The notes below the pieces were generated by a model that saw nothing but the letters and a program-made list of their open reading frames with translations, did not search any database and was not told where the DNA came from. Made by a program: the position numbers and the translations under genes. 64,000 bases of DNA from Pseudomonas sihuiensis (lineage in GTDB: Bacteria; Pseudomonadota; Gammaproteobacteria; Pseudomonadales; Pseudomonadaceae), in contig NZ_LT629797.1 of the NCBI RefSeq assembly GCF_900106015.1, forward strand, positions 3,410,001 through 3,474,000. Reading direction: 5' to 3'. This document shows positions 36,772 through 45,440 of this stretch, piece after piece; within the stretch, counting starts at the first letter, position 1; each line of letters opens with the position of its first letter.

Positions 36772-38703
36772 ATGAGCAAGGCCGACGCGATGGCCGATGC
36801 GGGCAAGACAGCGGTGCTGCAGAACATCCACGGCACCATGGAGTTCCTGCAGAAGTTTCCGCCCTTCAACCAGATGGACACCGCCCACCTGGCGTTTCTG
36901 GTCGAGCACTGCCAGCTGCGCTTCTATGCCGAGGGCGACTCGATCATCAAACCCAGCGATGGCCCGGTCGAGCACTTCTACATCGTCAAGCAGGGCCGCG
37001 TGCACGGTGAACGCCCGCACAGTGCGCGGCGTGGCACCGAGACCACCTTCGAGATCACGGCTGGCGAGTGCTTTCCCCTGGCGGCGCTGATCGGCGAGCG
37101 CGCCACGCGCACCGAGCACCTGGCCGCCGAAGATACCTTCTGCCTGCTGCTGTCCAAGCTTGCCTTCGTCAAACTCTTCGCCGTCTCCAACCCACTGCGC
37201 GACTTCGCCCTGCGCGGGGTCAGCAGTCTGCTCGATCAGGTCAACCAGCAGGTGCAGCTGCGCGCGGTGGAAACCCTCGGCGCGCAGTATTCGCTGGATA
37301 CCCGCCTGGGTGAACTGGCCATGCGCCAACCCATCGGCTGCGCCCCCGCCACGCCGCTGCGCGAGGCGGTGCGGCTGATGCACGAACAGCATGTCGGCAG
37401 CATCGTCATCGTCGATCCGGCCGAGCGGCCGCTGGGCATCTTCACCCTGCGCGACCTGCGTCGGGTGGTGGCCGACGGCGTCGACCTGGCCCAGCCGATC
37501 AGCAACCTGATGACCCCCAGGCCCTTCCACCTGGCGCCGGACGCCAGCGCCTTCGACGCCGCCATCGCCATGACCGAGCGGCATATCGCTCACGTCTGCC
37601 TGGTGGACCACGAAAAACTCTGCGGGGTGATTTCCGAGCGCGACCTGTTCAGCCTGCAGCGCGTCGACCTGGTGCATCTGGCACGCACCATCCGCCACGC
37701 CGGCAAAGTCGAGACCCTGGCCGGGCTGCGCAGCGACATCCGCCTGCTGGTCGACCGCATGCTCGCGCATGGCGCCAGCTCGACGCAGATCACCCATATC
37801 GTCACCCTGCTCAACGACCACACCGTATGCCGGGTGATCGAGCTGACCCTTGAAGAAATGGGCGATCCGGGCATTCCCTTCACCTGGCTGTGCTTCGGCA
37901 GCGAGGGCCGCCGCGAGCAGACCCTGCACACCGATCAGGACAACGGCATTCTCTTCGAGGCCGAAAGCGCCAGCGAGTCTGCTGCCATCCGCGAGCGCCT
38001 GCTGCCGATCGCCCGCGAGATCAACCAGCGCCTGGCGCAGTGCGGCTTCACCCTGTGCAAGGGCAATATCATGGCCGGCAACCCCGAGCTGTGCCTGTCG
38101 CGCGAGGAGTGGTCGCGGCGCTTCGCCGGCTTCGTCCTCGAAGCCACGCCGGAAAATCTGCTGGGCTCGACCATCTATTTCGACCTGCGCGCGATCTGGG
38201 GCCCGGACGAAGGCTGCGAACAGCTACGCGAGGAGCTGCTCGGACGCATCGCCAACAACAGCCTGTTCCAGCGCATGATGGCGGAGAACGCCCTGCGCCA
38301 CCGCCCGCCGGTTGGACGCTTCCGCGACTTCGTGGTGGCCCGTTCGGGCGCCGACAAGGACACTCTCGACCTCAAGGTGCAGGGCCTGACGCCCTTCGTC
38401 GACGGCGCCCGTTTGCTCGCGTTGGCCAACGGCATCAGTGCGGTCGGCACCCTGGAGCGCCTGCGCGCGCTGATCACCAAGGGCGTGATCGAGGCCCTGG
38501 ACGGCGCCGCCTATGAAGAGGCCTACCACTTCATTCAGCAGACGCGCATGCAGCAGCATCAACTGCAGGCACGCGACGAGCTGCCCTACTCCAATCGGGT
38601 CGACCCCGACCACCTCAACCACCTGGACCGGCGTATTCTGCGCGAGTCGTTCCGCCAGGCGCAGCGCCTGCAGAGCAGCCTGGCCATGAGGTATCAGCTA
38701 TGA
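36772..38703 (+). CDS. cNMP-binding / CBS / DUF294 nucleotidyltransferase protein
   Basis: 643 residues in four parts. A cyclic-nucleotide-binding-like domain is at about 20-140 (LRFYAEGDSIIKPSDGPVEHFY), two CBS domains at about 180-300 (SIVIVDPAERPLGIFTLRDL and HVCLVDHEKLCGVISERDL), and a DUF294 nucleotidyltransferase domain from about 350, with WLCFGSEGRREQTLHTDQDN near 372 (G-S and D-x-D motif). A DUF294 C-terminal domain ends the chain. Relatives are encoded next to sodium/solute symporters and are thought to regulate them. It overlaps the exonuclease gene by 4 nt (ATGA). The symporter pair lies 3-5 kb downstream on the opposite strand. Confidence 0.9.
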   Translation: MSKADAMADAGKTAVLQNIHGTMEFLQKFPPFNQMDTAHLAFLVEHCQLRFYAEGDSIIKPSDGPVEHFYIVKQGRVHGERPHSARRGTETTFEITAGECFPLAALIGERATRTEHLAAEDTFCLLLSKLAFVKLFAVSNPLRDFALRGVSSLLDQVNQQVQLRAVETLGAQYSLDTRLGELAMRQPIGCAPATPLREAVRLMHEQHVGSIVIVDPAERPLGIFTLRDLRRVVADGVDLAQPISNLMTPRPFHLAPDASAFDAAIAMTERHIAHVCLVDHEKLCGVISERDLFSLQRVDLVHLARTIRHAGKVETLAGLRSDIRLLVDRMLAHGASSTQITHIVTLLNDHTVCRVIELTLEEMGDPGIPFTWLCFGSEGRREQTLHTDQDNGILFEAESASESAAIRERLLPIAREINQRLAQCGFTLCKGNIMAGNPELCLSREEWSRRFAGFVLEATPENLLGSTIYFDLRAIWGPDEGCEQLREELLGRIANNSLFQRMMAENALRHRPPVGRFRDFVVARSGADKDTLDLKVQGLTPFVDGARLLALANGISAVGTLERLRALITKGVIEALDGAAYEEAYHFIQQTRMQQHQLQARDELPYSNRVDPDHLNHLDRRILRESFRQAQRLQSSLAMRYQL

Positions 38704-39401
38704 GCAAGTTCACCTGGTTCACCGGCCGCGGTCCGGCCCTGACCCAGCAGCAGCTGCAACGCCGCGAGGCCTTGAGCGCTCCGGCGGCGTTCGACGAACG
38801 TCCGCTGCACCAGCAGCGCTTCGTCGTCCTCGATCTGGAAACCACCGGCCTGAACATGCGCCGCGATCAGGTCCTGGCCATCGGCGCGGTGGTAATCGAC
38901 AACGGTGCCATCGACTTCGCCGAGCAGTTCGAATGCACCCTGCACCGCCCCGATCACCAGGCCAGCGCCAGCACCCTGATCCACGGCATCGCCCCCAGCG
39001 AAGTGGCCCGTGGCGTGGAGCCAGCCGAGGCACTGCTGGATTTCATGGAGTTCGTCGGCAGCAGTCCGCTGCTGGCGTTTCATGCCGAGTTCGACCAGCG
39101 CATGCTGGCTCGCGCGCTGCGCCAGAGCCTGGGCTATCGCCTGCAGCACCGGTTCTTCGATGTCGCCGAAATCGCCCCGCTGCTGTGCCCACAATCGCGC
39201 ATTCGCCAAGGCGGGCTCGATGAGTGGGTCGCCGAATTTGGCCTGCAGGTACACCAGCGCCACAACGCCAGTGCCGACGCCCTGGTGACCGCTGAACTGG
39301 CGCTGATGCTGTTCAGCAAGGCGCGCCGTCAGGGCATCGACAGTCTTTGCGATCTGGAGCGCCAACTGGCCAGCCAACGCCGGCGTCAACACGCCATGTA
39401 A
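38700..39401 (+). CDS. 3'-5' exonuclease (DnaQ/epsilon-like)
   Basis: 233 residues. DEDDh motifs are visible: VLDLETTGLNMRRDQ near 42 (Exo I, DxE), FHAEFDQRMLARAL near 125 (Exo II) and RHNASADALVTAELAL near 187 (Exo III with His and Asp). It resembles the Pol III epsilon exonuclease but is a stand-alone protein. It overlaps the CBS-nucleotidyltransferase by 4 nt (ATGA), so the two are translationally coupled; this pair is a recurring neighbour of VC_2705-type symporters. Its substrate is unknown. Confidence 0.9.
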   Translation: MSKFTWFTGRGPALTQQQLQRREALSAPAAFDERPLHQQRFVVLDLETTGLNMRRDQVLAIGAVVIDNGAIDFAEQFECTLHRPDHQASASTLIHGIAPSEVARGVEPAEALLDFMEFVGSSPLLAFHAEFDQRMLARALRQSLGYRLQHRFFDVAEIAPLLCPQSRIRQGGLDEWVAEFGLQVHQRHNASADALVTAELALMLFSKARRQGIDSLCDLERQLASQRRRQHAM

Positions 39402-39490
39402 ACAGGCCCTACGAAGCTTATTCGCAACTTCAAGGTGCGCACAGCGCACCCTAAGGACTGGCCAGCCAGCGTCAGCAGGCCATATACAGC

Positions 39491-39551
39491 GCATCGCCCG
39501 CAAGCGGGCTCCTACGACGCAATCCCCCGTAGGAGCCGGCTTGCCGGCGAT
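39491..39551. repeat. REP pair between the exonuclease and trhP
   Basis: GCATCGCCCGCAAGCGGGCTCCTAC (inverted unit ending at 39515) faces GTAGGAGCCGGCTTGCCGGCGAT (39530-39551). It lies between convergent genes. Confidence 0.65.
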
Positions 39552-39565
39552 CCATCTTGGCCGTT

Positions 39566-40873
39566 CTACAGATCGCGCATCAGCAATCCATAATCCAACC
39601 CCACTTCCGCCGGCAACGGCAGGTACAGCACATGGCCGTCGCCCGGCGCCACTTGCTGCGCCTGCCCCTGTGCGCTCTCCAGTTGCTCCAGGGTGAAGCG
39701 CAGGTTGCCCTGCGGGGTCATCAGCTCCAGCCCATCGCCCACGGCGAAACGGTTCTTCACCCGCACTTCGGCCAGCTCACCACGGCGCTCGCCGGTCAGC
39801 TCAGCGACGAACTGCTGGCGCTCCGACACCGAGCTACCGCGCGCGTAGTTCTGGTATTCGTCATGCACATGGCGACGCAAGAAGCCCTCGGTGTAACCAC
39901 GATGCGCCAATGACTCAAGACTGCCCAGCAGGCTCGGGTCGAAGGGTTTGCCGATCAGCGCGTCATCGATGGCGCGGCGGTAGACCTGCGCAGTACGCGC
40001 CACGTAGAAGTGACTTTTGGTACGCCCCTCGATCTTCAGCGAATGCACGCCCATGCGCAGCAGCCGCTCGACGTGCTGCACCGCGCGCAGGTCCTTGGAG
40101 TTCATGATGTAGGTGCCGTGCTCGTCTTCGAAAGCGGCCATTTCTTCACCCGGCCGCCCAGCCTCTTCGAGCACGAAGGCCTGGGTGGTCGGCGCGCCCT
40201 GGCCGAGGGTCGGGTCGACCACTCGGACGATTTCGCCCAGTTCGTTCTCGCTCGCGGGCGTGGCCTGGTATTGCCAGCGGCAGGCATTGGTGCAGGTGCC
40301 CTGGTTGGGATCGCGACGATTGATGTAGCCCGACAGCAGGCAGCGCCCGGAATAGGCCATGCACAGCGCGCCATGGACGAACACCTCCAGCTCCATGCCC
40401 GGCACCTGGCTGCGGATTTCCTCGATCTCCTCCAGCGCCAGCTCACGCGACAGGATCACCCGCGTCAGGCCCTGCTGGCGCCAGAACTCGACACTGGCCC
40501 AGTTCACCGTATTGGCCTGCACCGAGAGATGAATCGGCATCTGCGGATAATGCTGACGCACCAGCATGATAAGGCCCGGGTCGGACATGATCAGCGCATC
40601 CGGCGCCATCTCGATCACCGGCGCCAGGTCCTTGAGGAAGGTCTTCAGCTTGGCGTTGTGCGGGGCGATGTTGAGCACCACGTAGAACTGCTTGCCCTGG
40701 GCGTGCGCCTCAGCGATGCCAAGGGCCAGGTTGGCGTGGTCGAACTCGTTGTTGCGTACGCGCAGGCTGTAACGCGGCTGACCGGCATACACCGCATCGG
40801 CGCCGTAGGCGAAGGCGTAGCGCATGTTCTTCAGGGTGCCGGCTGGCGACAACAGTTCGGGGAAACGGGGCAT
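39566..40873 (-). CDS. trhP: tRNA 5-hydroxyuridine synthesis protein TrhP (peptidase U32 family, YegQ)
   Basis: 435 residues. The U32 signature is EVFVHGALCMAYSGRCLLSG near 165, followed by NRRDPNQGTCTNACRWQY; its four cysteines bind an iron-sulfur cluster. The protein begins LLSPAGTLKNMRYAFAYGAD and carries ALIMSDPGLIMLVRQHYP. YegQ/TrhP uses prephenate-dependent chemistry to make 5-hydroxyuridine at the tRNA wobble position in bacteria. Members are not true peptidases despite the name. It is a single gene between repeats. Confidence 0.92.
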   Translation of the reverse strand: MPRFPELLSPAGTLKNMRYAFAYGADAVYAGQPRYSLRVRNNEFDHANLALGIAEAHAQGKQFYVVLNIAPHNAKLKTFLKDLAPVIEMAPDALIMSDPGLIMLVRQHYPQMPIHLSVQANTVNWASVEFWRQQGLTRVILSRELALEEIEEIRSQVPGMELEVFVHGALCMAYSGRCLLSGYINRRDPNQGTCTNACRWQYQATPASENELGEIVRVVDPTLGQGAPTTQAFVLEEAGRPGEEMAAFEDEHGTYIMNSKDLRAVQHVERLLRMGVHSLKIEGRTKSHFYVARTAQVYRRAIDDALIGKPFDPSLLGSLESLAHRGYTEGFLRRHVHDEYQNYARGSSVSERQQFVAELTGERRGELAEVRVKNRFAVGDGLELMTPQGNLRFTLEQLESAQGQAQQVAPGDGHVLYLPLPAEVGLDYGLLMRDL

Positions 40874-41095
40874 GACCGCAAGCTCGAAAATCAGGGGCTG
40901 GCGATTCTATGCAGGTGGCAGGCGTGGATATTGATCTGGGTCTATCGGGCGCGGAAAAGCGCCCAAGCCAGGCCCCTTCAGCGAAGGGGCGGTGCGCACG
41001 GCCTAGGCGGCCCCGCGACACCCTACGCAAGATCGCGGCTCCAGCGGCAGTTAAAGGCAGCCGCACGCCGCAGCACTCAGCGAAAAGACAGCACG

Positions 41096-41602
41096 CTAGC
41101 GACAGACCTGACGATAAAGTTCGTCGTCCTTGTCGATACGCTTGAGCTGGGCGAGCTGAGGCTGTTTCTTCTCGTCCAGCGGCAACAACTCGCCGGTTGC
41201 GCAATTGAGCAGATGGGCTCGGTGCGAAACGTGATCGATGTGCTGCTTCTCGAAGCGATAGAGCATGAACTCGGCGACTGGTGCGTCCGCTACCTGCTCA
41301 CGTACGACGCTCTTGCTGTCGAGCACGGTGAAGGCGGTGACCATCGGTACGAAGTAGCTCCACGGGCGCCAGAACACGTGGCCCGTTTCGGTCGCGACCA
41401 CGACCGACTCTTTGGGCTGGCGCGCCTGCTGATGCTCGAACCAGGAATACTCGTAGAACACCTGATAACCCAGCATCCCCAGACCACCGAACAGCGGCAC
41501 GATCCACTTTGGCAGTTTGTTACGCGTCAGTTTGCGCAGCAGCAGAGCGATACCGGCAGCGCCGAGCCCCGCCACCACGATGGCAAGCAAAGTCCACAAC
41601 AT
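41096..41602 (-). CDS. Conserved membrane-anchored protein of unknown function
   Basis: 168 residues. Membrane segments are LWTLLAIVVAGLGAAGIALLL at about 2-22 and KWIVPLFGGLGMLGYQVFYE at about 32-51. The remaining 110 residues form a soluble domain with HVFWRPWSYFVPMVTAFTVLD and YRFEKQHIDHVSHRAHLLNC. No domain is recognised. It lies between trhP and the symporter gene, with a terminator upstream at 41621 that separates it from the symporter. Confidence 0.75.
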   Translation of the reverse strand: MLWTLLAIVVAGLGAAGIALLLRKLTRNKLPKWIVPLFGGLGMLGYQVFYEYSWFEHQQARQPKESVVVATETGHVFWRPWSYFVPMVTAFTVLDSKSVVREQVADAPVAEFMLYRFEKQHIDHVSHRAHLLNCATGELLPLDEKKQPQLAQLKRIDKDDELYRQVCR

Positions 41603-41620
41603 ATGGTTGTTCCCGAAAAA

Positions 41621-41647
41621 AGACGGGCCTCCAGTGGAGGCCCGTCT
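41621..41647 (-). terminator. Terminator of the symporter operon
   Basis: AGACGGGCCTCC-AGT-GGAGGCCCGTCT followed on the minus strand by TTTTTTCGGG. It is about 50 bp beyond the symporter stop. Confidence 0.88.
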
Positions 41648-41693
41648 GTCAGACCCTGGACCATCGACAGATGGCGTCAGGCCAGGATTATGC

Positions 41694-43463
41694 TTAGTGG
41701 CTCAGCGCGGCACCAGCACCTTTGGGGGTACGTACGCTTTCCACCAGATCCTGGATTTCCTGCGGCGGTGCGGCGGTGACCTGCGATACGGCGTAAGCCA
41801 CAGCGAAGTTGATCAGCGCACCGACGGTACCGAAGGAAGCCGGGGAGATACCCATGAACCACTGGTCCGGGGTGTTGGGCAGCATGTTGGTCTCCGGAAT
41901 GAAGAACCAGCCCAGGTAGGTGAAGATGTACAGCAGGGTGATCACCAGGCCGGCGACCATACCGCAGATCGCACCCTTGTCGTTCATGCGCTTGGAGAAG
42001 ATCCCCATCATCAGCACCGGGAACAGGGTCGCCGCGGCGATACCGAAGGCCAACGCCACCACCTGCGCAGCGAACCCTGGTGGATTCAAGCCCAGATAGG
42101 TCGCCAGCAGAATCGCTGCAGCCATCGATAGCCGCGCTGCCATCATCTCGTTCTTCTCGCTGATCTTCGGATTGATCAAGGTCTTGATCAGGTCATGACT
42201 GATCGCCGAAGAAATTGCCAGCAACAAACCAGCCGCCGTCGACAGTGCCGCCGCAATGGCGCCCGCCGCGATCAGACCGACCACCCAGCCAGGCAGGTTG
42301 GCGATCTCCGGGTTGGCCAGAACCAGGATGTCGTTGTTCACGGTCAGCTCGTTACCGTTCCAGCCACGCTCCTGAGCGGTGGCGGTGAAAGCAGGTGCGG
42401 CATCGTTGTACATCTGGATGCGACCGTCGCCGTTCTTGTCTTCCCACTTGATCAGGCCGGTTTGCTCCCAGTTCTTGACCCACTCAGGACGCTCGTCATA
42501 GGCCAGCGCCGGAGCAGAAGCGCCTTCCGGATAGATGGTGGTCACCAGGTTCAGACGTGCCATCGAGGCAACGGCCGGAGCGGTGAGGTACAGCAGGGCG
42601 ATGAAGATCAGGGTCCAGCCAGCGGACCAACGCGCATCAGCCACTTTCGGTACGGTGAAGAAGCGAATGATCACGTGCGGCAGACCGGCCGTACCGATCA
42701 TCAGCGACATGGTGAACAGCACCATGTTCAGCTTGTTGTCGACATCGGCGGTGTAGGCAGCGAAGCCCAGCTCACGCACCACTTCATCGAGTTTCTGCAA
42801 CAGCGGCACGCCGGACTCGACGTGGTCACCGAACAGGCCCAGCGGCGGGATCGGGTTACCGGTCAGCTGCAGGGAGATGAAGATCGCCGGGATGGTGTAG
42901 GCCACGATCAGTACCACGTACTGCGCGACCTGGGTGTAGGTGATGCCCTTCATGCCGCCGAATACGGCGTAGGCGAACACCACGGCCGCAGCGATCCAGA
43001 TACCGGTGGAGTTGCTCACTTCGAGGAAGCGCGAGAAGGCAACGCCGGCACCGGCCATCTGACCGATCACGTAGGTCACGGAGATGATCACCAGGCAGAT
43101 CACCGCAGTCAGGCGCGCGCCACGACTGTAGAAGCGATCACCGATGAAGTCCGGCACAGTGAACTTGCCGAACTTGCGCAGGTAGGGCGCCAGCAGCATC
43201 GCCAGCAGCACGTAGCCGCCGGTCCAGCCCATGAGGAAGGTGGAGTTGGCATAACCGCCGGCGGCAATCAGGCCCGCCATGGAGATGAAAGATGCAGCGG
43301 ACATCCAGTCAGCGGCTGTCGCCATGCCGTTGGTGACCGGATGCACACCACCGCCAGCGACGTAGAACTCTTTGGTGGAGCCGGCACGCGCCCAGATGGC
43401 GATGCCGATGTAGAGCGCGAAGGACGCACCTACGAACAACATGTTGATGACGAATTGGCTCAT
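41694..43463 (-). CDS. Sodium:solute symporter, VC_2705 type (acetate/monocarboxylate class)
   Basis: 589 residues from ATG at 43463. GAGGAG lies 9 nt before it, whereas a GTG two codons earlier is too close. About 13 membrane helices follow the SSS layout, with YVAGGGVHPVTNGMATAADWMSAASF near 35-60 (segment), PDFIGDRFYSRGARLTAVICL and GTAGLPHVIIRFFTVP. An insert near 315-385 (ERPEWVKNWEQTGLIKWED, DKNGDGRIQMYND) is periplasmic and contains a DxDxDG-like calcium-type loop. The small subunit gene lies just upstream. ActP annotation is possible, but the insert and partner favour the VC_2705 subfamily. Confidence 0.9.
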   Translation of the reverse strand: MSQFVINMLFVGASFALYIGIAIWARAGSTKEFYVAGGGVHPVTNGMATAADWMSAASFISMAGLIAAGGYANSTFLMGWTGGYVLLAMLLAPYLRKFGKFTVPDFIGDRFYSRGARLTAVICLVIISVTYVIGQMAGAGVAFSRFLEVSNSTGIWIAAAVVFAYAVFGGMKGITYTQVAQYVVLIVAYTIPAIFISLQLTGNPIPPLGLFGDHVESGVPLLQKLDEVVRELGFAAYTADVDNKLNMVLFTMSLMIGTAGLPHVIIRFFTVPKVADARWSAGWTLIFIALLYLTAPAVASMARLNLVTTIYPEGASAPALAYDERPEWVKNWEQTGLIKWEDKNGDGRIQMYNDAAPAFTATAQERGWNGNELTVNNDILVLANPEIANLPGWVVGLIAAGAIAAALSTAAGLLLAISSAISHDLIKTLINPKISEKNEMMAARLSMAAAILLATYLGLNPPGFAAQVVALAFGIAAATLFPVLMMGIFSKRMNDKGAICGMVAGLVITLLYIFTYLGWFFIPETNMLPNTPDQWFMGISPASFGTVGALINFAVAYAVSQVTAAPPQEIQDLVESVRTPKGAGAALSH

Positions 43464-43469
43464 GACCAC

Positions 43470-43730
43470 TTACTCCTCGACGCCAAATTCTTTATCAAGT
43501 TTGTTCAGTCTCCACGCGTAGTGAAAAATGAGCCCGATAAAGAAGAGGATGGAGCCTTGCTGCGCGAACCAGAATCCGAGGTCGGAACCGCCGACGGAGA
43601 TTCCCGCGACCATCGGGCGCAGAATCATGGCGAATCCGTAGGAAACCAGCGCCCAGATAACCAGGCTCCAGGTAATGAGCCGCACATTGGCCTTCCAATA
43701 GGCCGCAGCATTTGCTTGTTCAGAAGTCAT
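43470..43730 (-). CDS. DUF4212 protein, putative small subunit of the sodium/solute symporter
   Basis: 86 residues with two membrane helices (LITWSLVIWALVSYGFAMIL and WFAQQGSILFFIGLIFHYAW). DUF4212 proteins occur directly before VC_2705-type symporters, where they are believed to be an accessory subunit. The stop lies 6 bp before the symporter ATG, and the symporter ribosome-binding site is inside this gene, so translation is coupled. A GGAGGCG precedes the ATG. Confidence 0.9.
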   Translation of the reverse strand: MTSEQANAAAYWKANVRLITWSLVIWALVSYGFAMILRPMVAGISVGGSDLGFWFAQQGSILFFIGLIFHYAWRLNKLDKEFGVEE

Positions 43731-43945
43731 AGACGCCTCCGGTTATTGTTATTCTGATGCAGCTTCAAACTAGCAGCAGGCCAGCACCTACCGACAGATA
43801 GACATTGGTATTAGCTGCATCGCAGAGCGCTTCTGGAACGCCTGGCCCTACCCCGGCGAGCCGCGCACGCTGCAGGCGGGGATTTCAGTCAGCCTGTAAG
43901 GGCGAGCGCCGAGTGAACGCTATTCACCTGGCTTGCCACCTCGTA

Positions 43946-44000
43946 GCCTGGATGCAATCCGGGGGTGATCTATTATGCCGCTCCCGGATTGCATCCAGGC
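43946..44000. repeat. Perfect 18-bp inverted repeat (GCCTGGATGCAATCCGGG class)
   Basis: GCCTGGATGCAATCCGGG and CCCGGATTGCATCCAGGC are separated by 19 nt. It belongs to the same class as 56561-56620 and probably ends the gene at 44015. Confidence 0.65.
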
Positions 44001-44014
44001 CATGCGCAGCGCCT

Positions 44015-44803
44015 TCAGAGCGGGTCGGAAACCAATTCGATCGGCAGCAGATAACGCTCCTCGTCGTACTCGATGGGCAATTGGTAGCGATGCGTGCTCT
44101 CTTCGATGGTCTGGCATTGGCCATCGACCAGCGCCATGCGTCGTTCTACGCGGGTGTCCTTGAGCCGCAGGTCGCGATAGCCTTGGTTACCAATACGCTC
44201 GGTGATGATGACCACCCCCTTGGTTTCGCTGAACTCTCCGGTGCAGTTGGTATCCCATTCGCCCCAGGACAAAGCGACCGGCAACTCCCCCAGCAGCAGT
44301 CGAAGGCGCTGGGCCGCCAGTTCATACAAATGCAGCTGCGTTTCACTGAAGGGATTAGCCCGCGAGCTGTTCTCGCGCGAGATTCGAACGCCAAAAGCCA
44401 GATCATCTCCACGCAGGCGATAAGGCGCGGTATCGAAGGCCAACCTGGTCACGTAGATCGCATCCCAGTCCAGCCGGTTGGGCTCCACCAGCCGTGCCAC
44501 AACATGTTGCCTGGCGCTATCGAGCAGCAGCACTTCCAGGTCCGCCTCGCCATGACTGTCGTGCTCTGCGCGCACCAGTGGCATTGCGATCAAGGTCAGC
44601 TCAGGCCGCGCCGGCCAAACCTTGCAGATGCTCTGTTCGGCATCCACCCGGTAACGCCCGCGCTCATCCTCGAGCACCTGACTGGCTGTATGGCCCGGAT
44701 GGGCTATCTCGATCCAACTGGGCAACTGCTGCCGACAATCATCGGCCTGTGCCAGGCTCGCCAGCAGCAGACCGCCAAGGGCGATGATTAGTCTCTTGTT
44801 CAT
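44015..44803 (-). CDS. Exported protein of unknown function
   Basis: 262 residues from ATG at 44803 (a TTG seven codons earlier is possible). The signal peptide is MNKRLIIALGGLLLASLAQA, cleaved before DDC. The mature part includes ICKVWPARPELTLIAMPLVR near 60, RLVEPNRLDWDAIYVTRLAF near 105 and WGEWDTNCTGEFSETKGVV near 185. Three or four cysteines suggest a periplasmic disulphide protein. No domain is recognised. It lies between the symporter operon and a small membrane protein, with a REPIN-like repeat just downstream. Confidence 0.75.
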   Translation of the reverse strand: MNKRLIIALGGLLLASLAQADDCRQQLPSWIEIAHPGHTASQVLEDERGRYRVDAEQSICKVWPARPELTLIAMPLVRAEHDSHGEADLEVLLLDSARQHVVARLVEPNRLDWDAIYVTRLAFDTAPYRLRGDDLAFGVRISRENSSRANPFSETQLHLYELAAQRLRLLLGELPVALSWGEWDTNCTGEFSETKGVVIITERIGNQGYRDLRLKDTRVERRMALVDGQCQTIEESTHRYQLPIEYDEERYLLPIELVSDPL

Positions 44804-44947
44804 CCTTGAAGCACTCCCGTTCAACGAACCGCGAGTCTACGCAGCGGCCCGCCCACTGCCCATGATGGGCATCGCGAAACAGCCAGGCGATGCGCAGCGC
44901 CAGCAGATGTCCGGCACGCGCCTCTTCGCGCAAACCGATATGCCCGC

Positions 44948-45250
44948 TCATGCCCGGTACCACAGGCGCATGAAGCCCAGCGCCAGCAGCAGGCCGACCT
45001 GGCCCAATGCTGCGCAAAGCGACAGGAAGGAACGCAACGTGCTGTTTTGCGCCGCGTCCTGAATACCGGTCAGGGCATTCCAGAAACCGTCCGGCAGCAC
45101 CATCAGGCTCGGGCTGGCGAGCGGCTTGCCGGTCAGCAACAGGCCGTCGATCAGGTTGAACCAGCCGCAGAACATCAGGCCGATGAGGATCATCACCGCC
45201 ACCACCAGACCGAGGCCAAGGCAGGCAGAAAACTGCATGAGAAGACGCAT
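44948..45250 (-). CDS. Small membrane protein of unknown function
   Basis: 100 residues from ATG at 45250. Two hydrophobic segments, LGLGLVVAVMILIGLMFCGWF and LSLCAALGQVGLLLALGFM, flank a polar loop with NLIDGLLLTGKPLASP and LPDGFWNALTGIQDAAQN. A MITE-like element ends 17 bp upstream, directly before GAGAGAACCCC of the leader, so the promoter and part of the leader may be supplied by the element. creD lies beyond the element on the same strand. Function unknown. Confidence 0.75.
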   Translation of the reverse strand: MRLLMQFSACLGLGLVVAVMILIGLMFCGWFNLIDGLLLTGKPLASPSLMVLPDGFWNALTGIQDAAQNSTLRSFLSLCAALGQVGLLLALGFMRLWYRA

Positions 45251-45267
45251 GGGGTTCTCTCCAGAGA

Positions 45268-45407
45268 GGGCACTTCTAAAAACGTAGGCGAGGCAGTCAG
45301 CACAAGGCAAAAACAGGCGAAAAAGCGGAGTTTACGAGCTGTAAATGAGCATTTTGAGCCTGTTTTTAACGCGGTGATGACCACGCAGGTAGTTTTTAGA
45401 GGTGCCC
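45268..45407. mobile_element. MITE-like element, copy 2 (140 bp, GGGCAC-TCTAAAAAC termini)
   Basis: Ends read GGGCACTTCTAAAAACGTA and, inverted, GGGCACCTCTAAAAACTAC. The core from CGTAGGCGAGGCAG to GAGCCTGTTTTTAACGC is nearly identical to copy 1 at 26210-26349, and both copies are 140 bp, yet the outer 10 or so bases differ. No clear target duplication is seen. It sits between creD and the small membrane protein gene. Confidence 0.75.
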
Positions 45408-45440
45408 GAAAGGGCGCGGTCTACGCCGCGCCAGTCATGA

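Noticed and set aside
41694..43730. Canonical actP-yjcH acetate permease pair
   Set aside because: The small protein is DUF4212 rather than DUF485/YjcH, and the symporter has the VC_2705-type periplasmic insert; acetate transport remains possible but the actP name is not certain.
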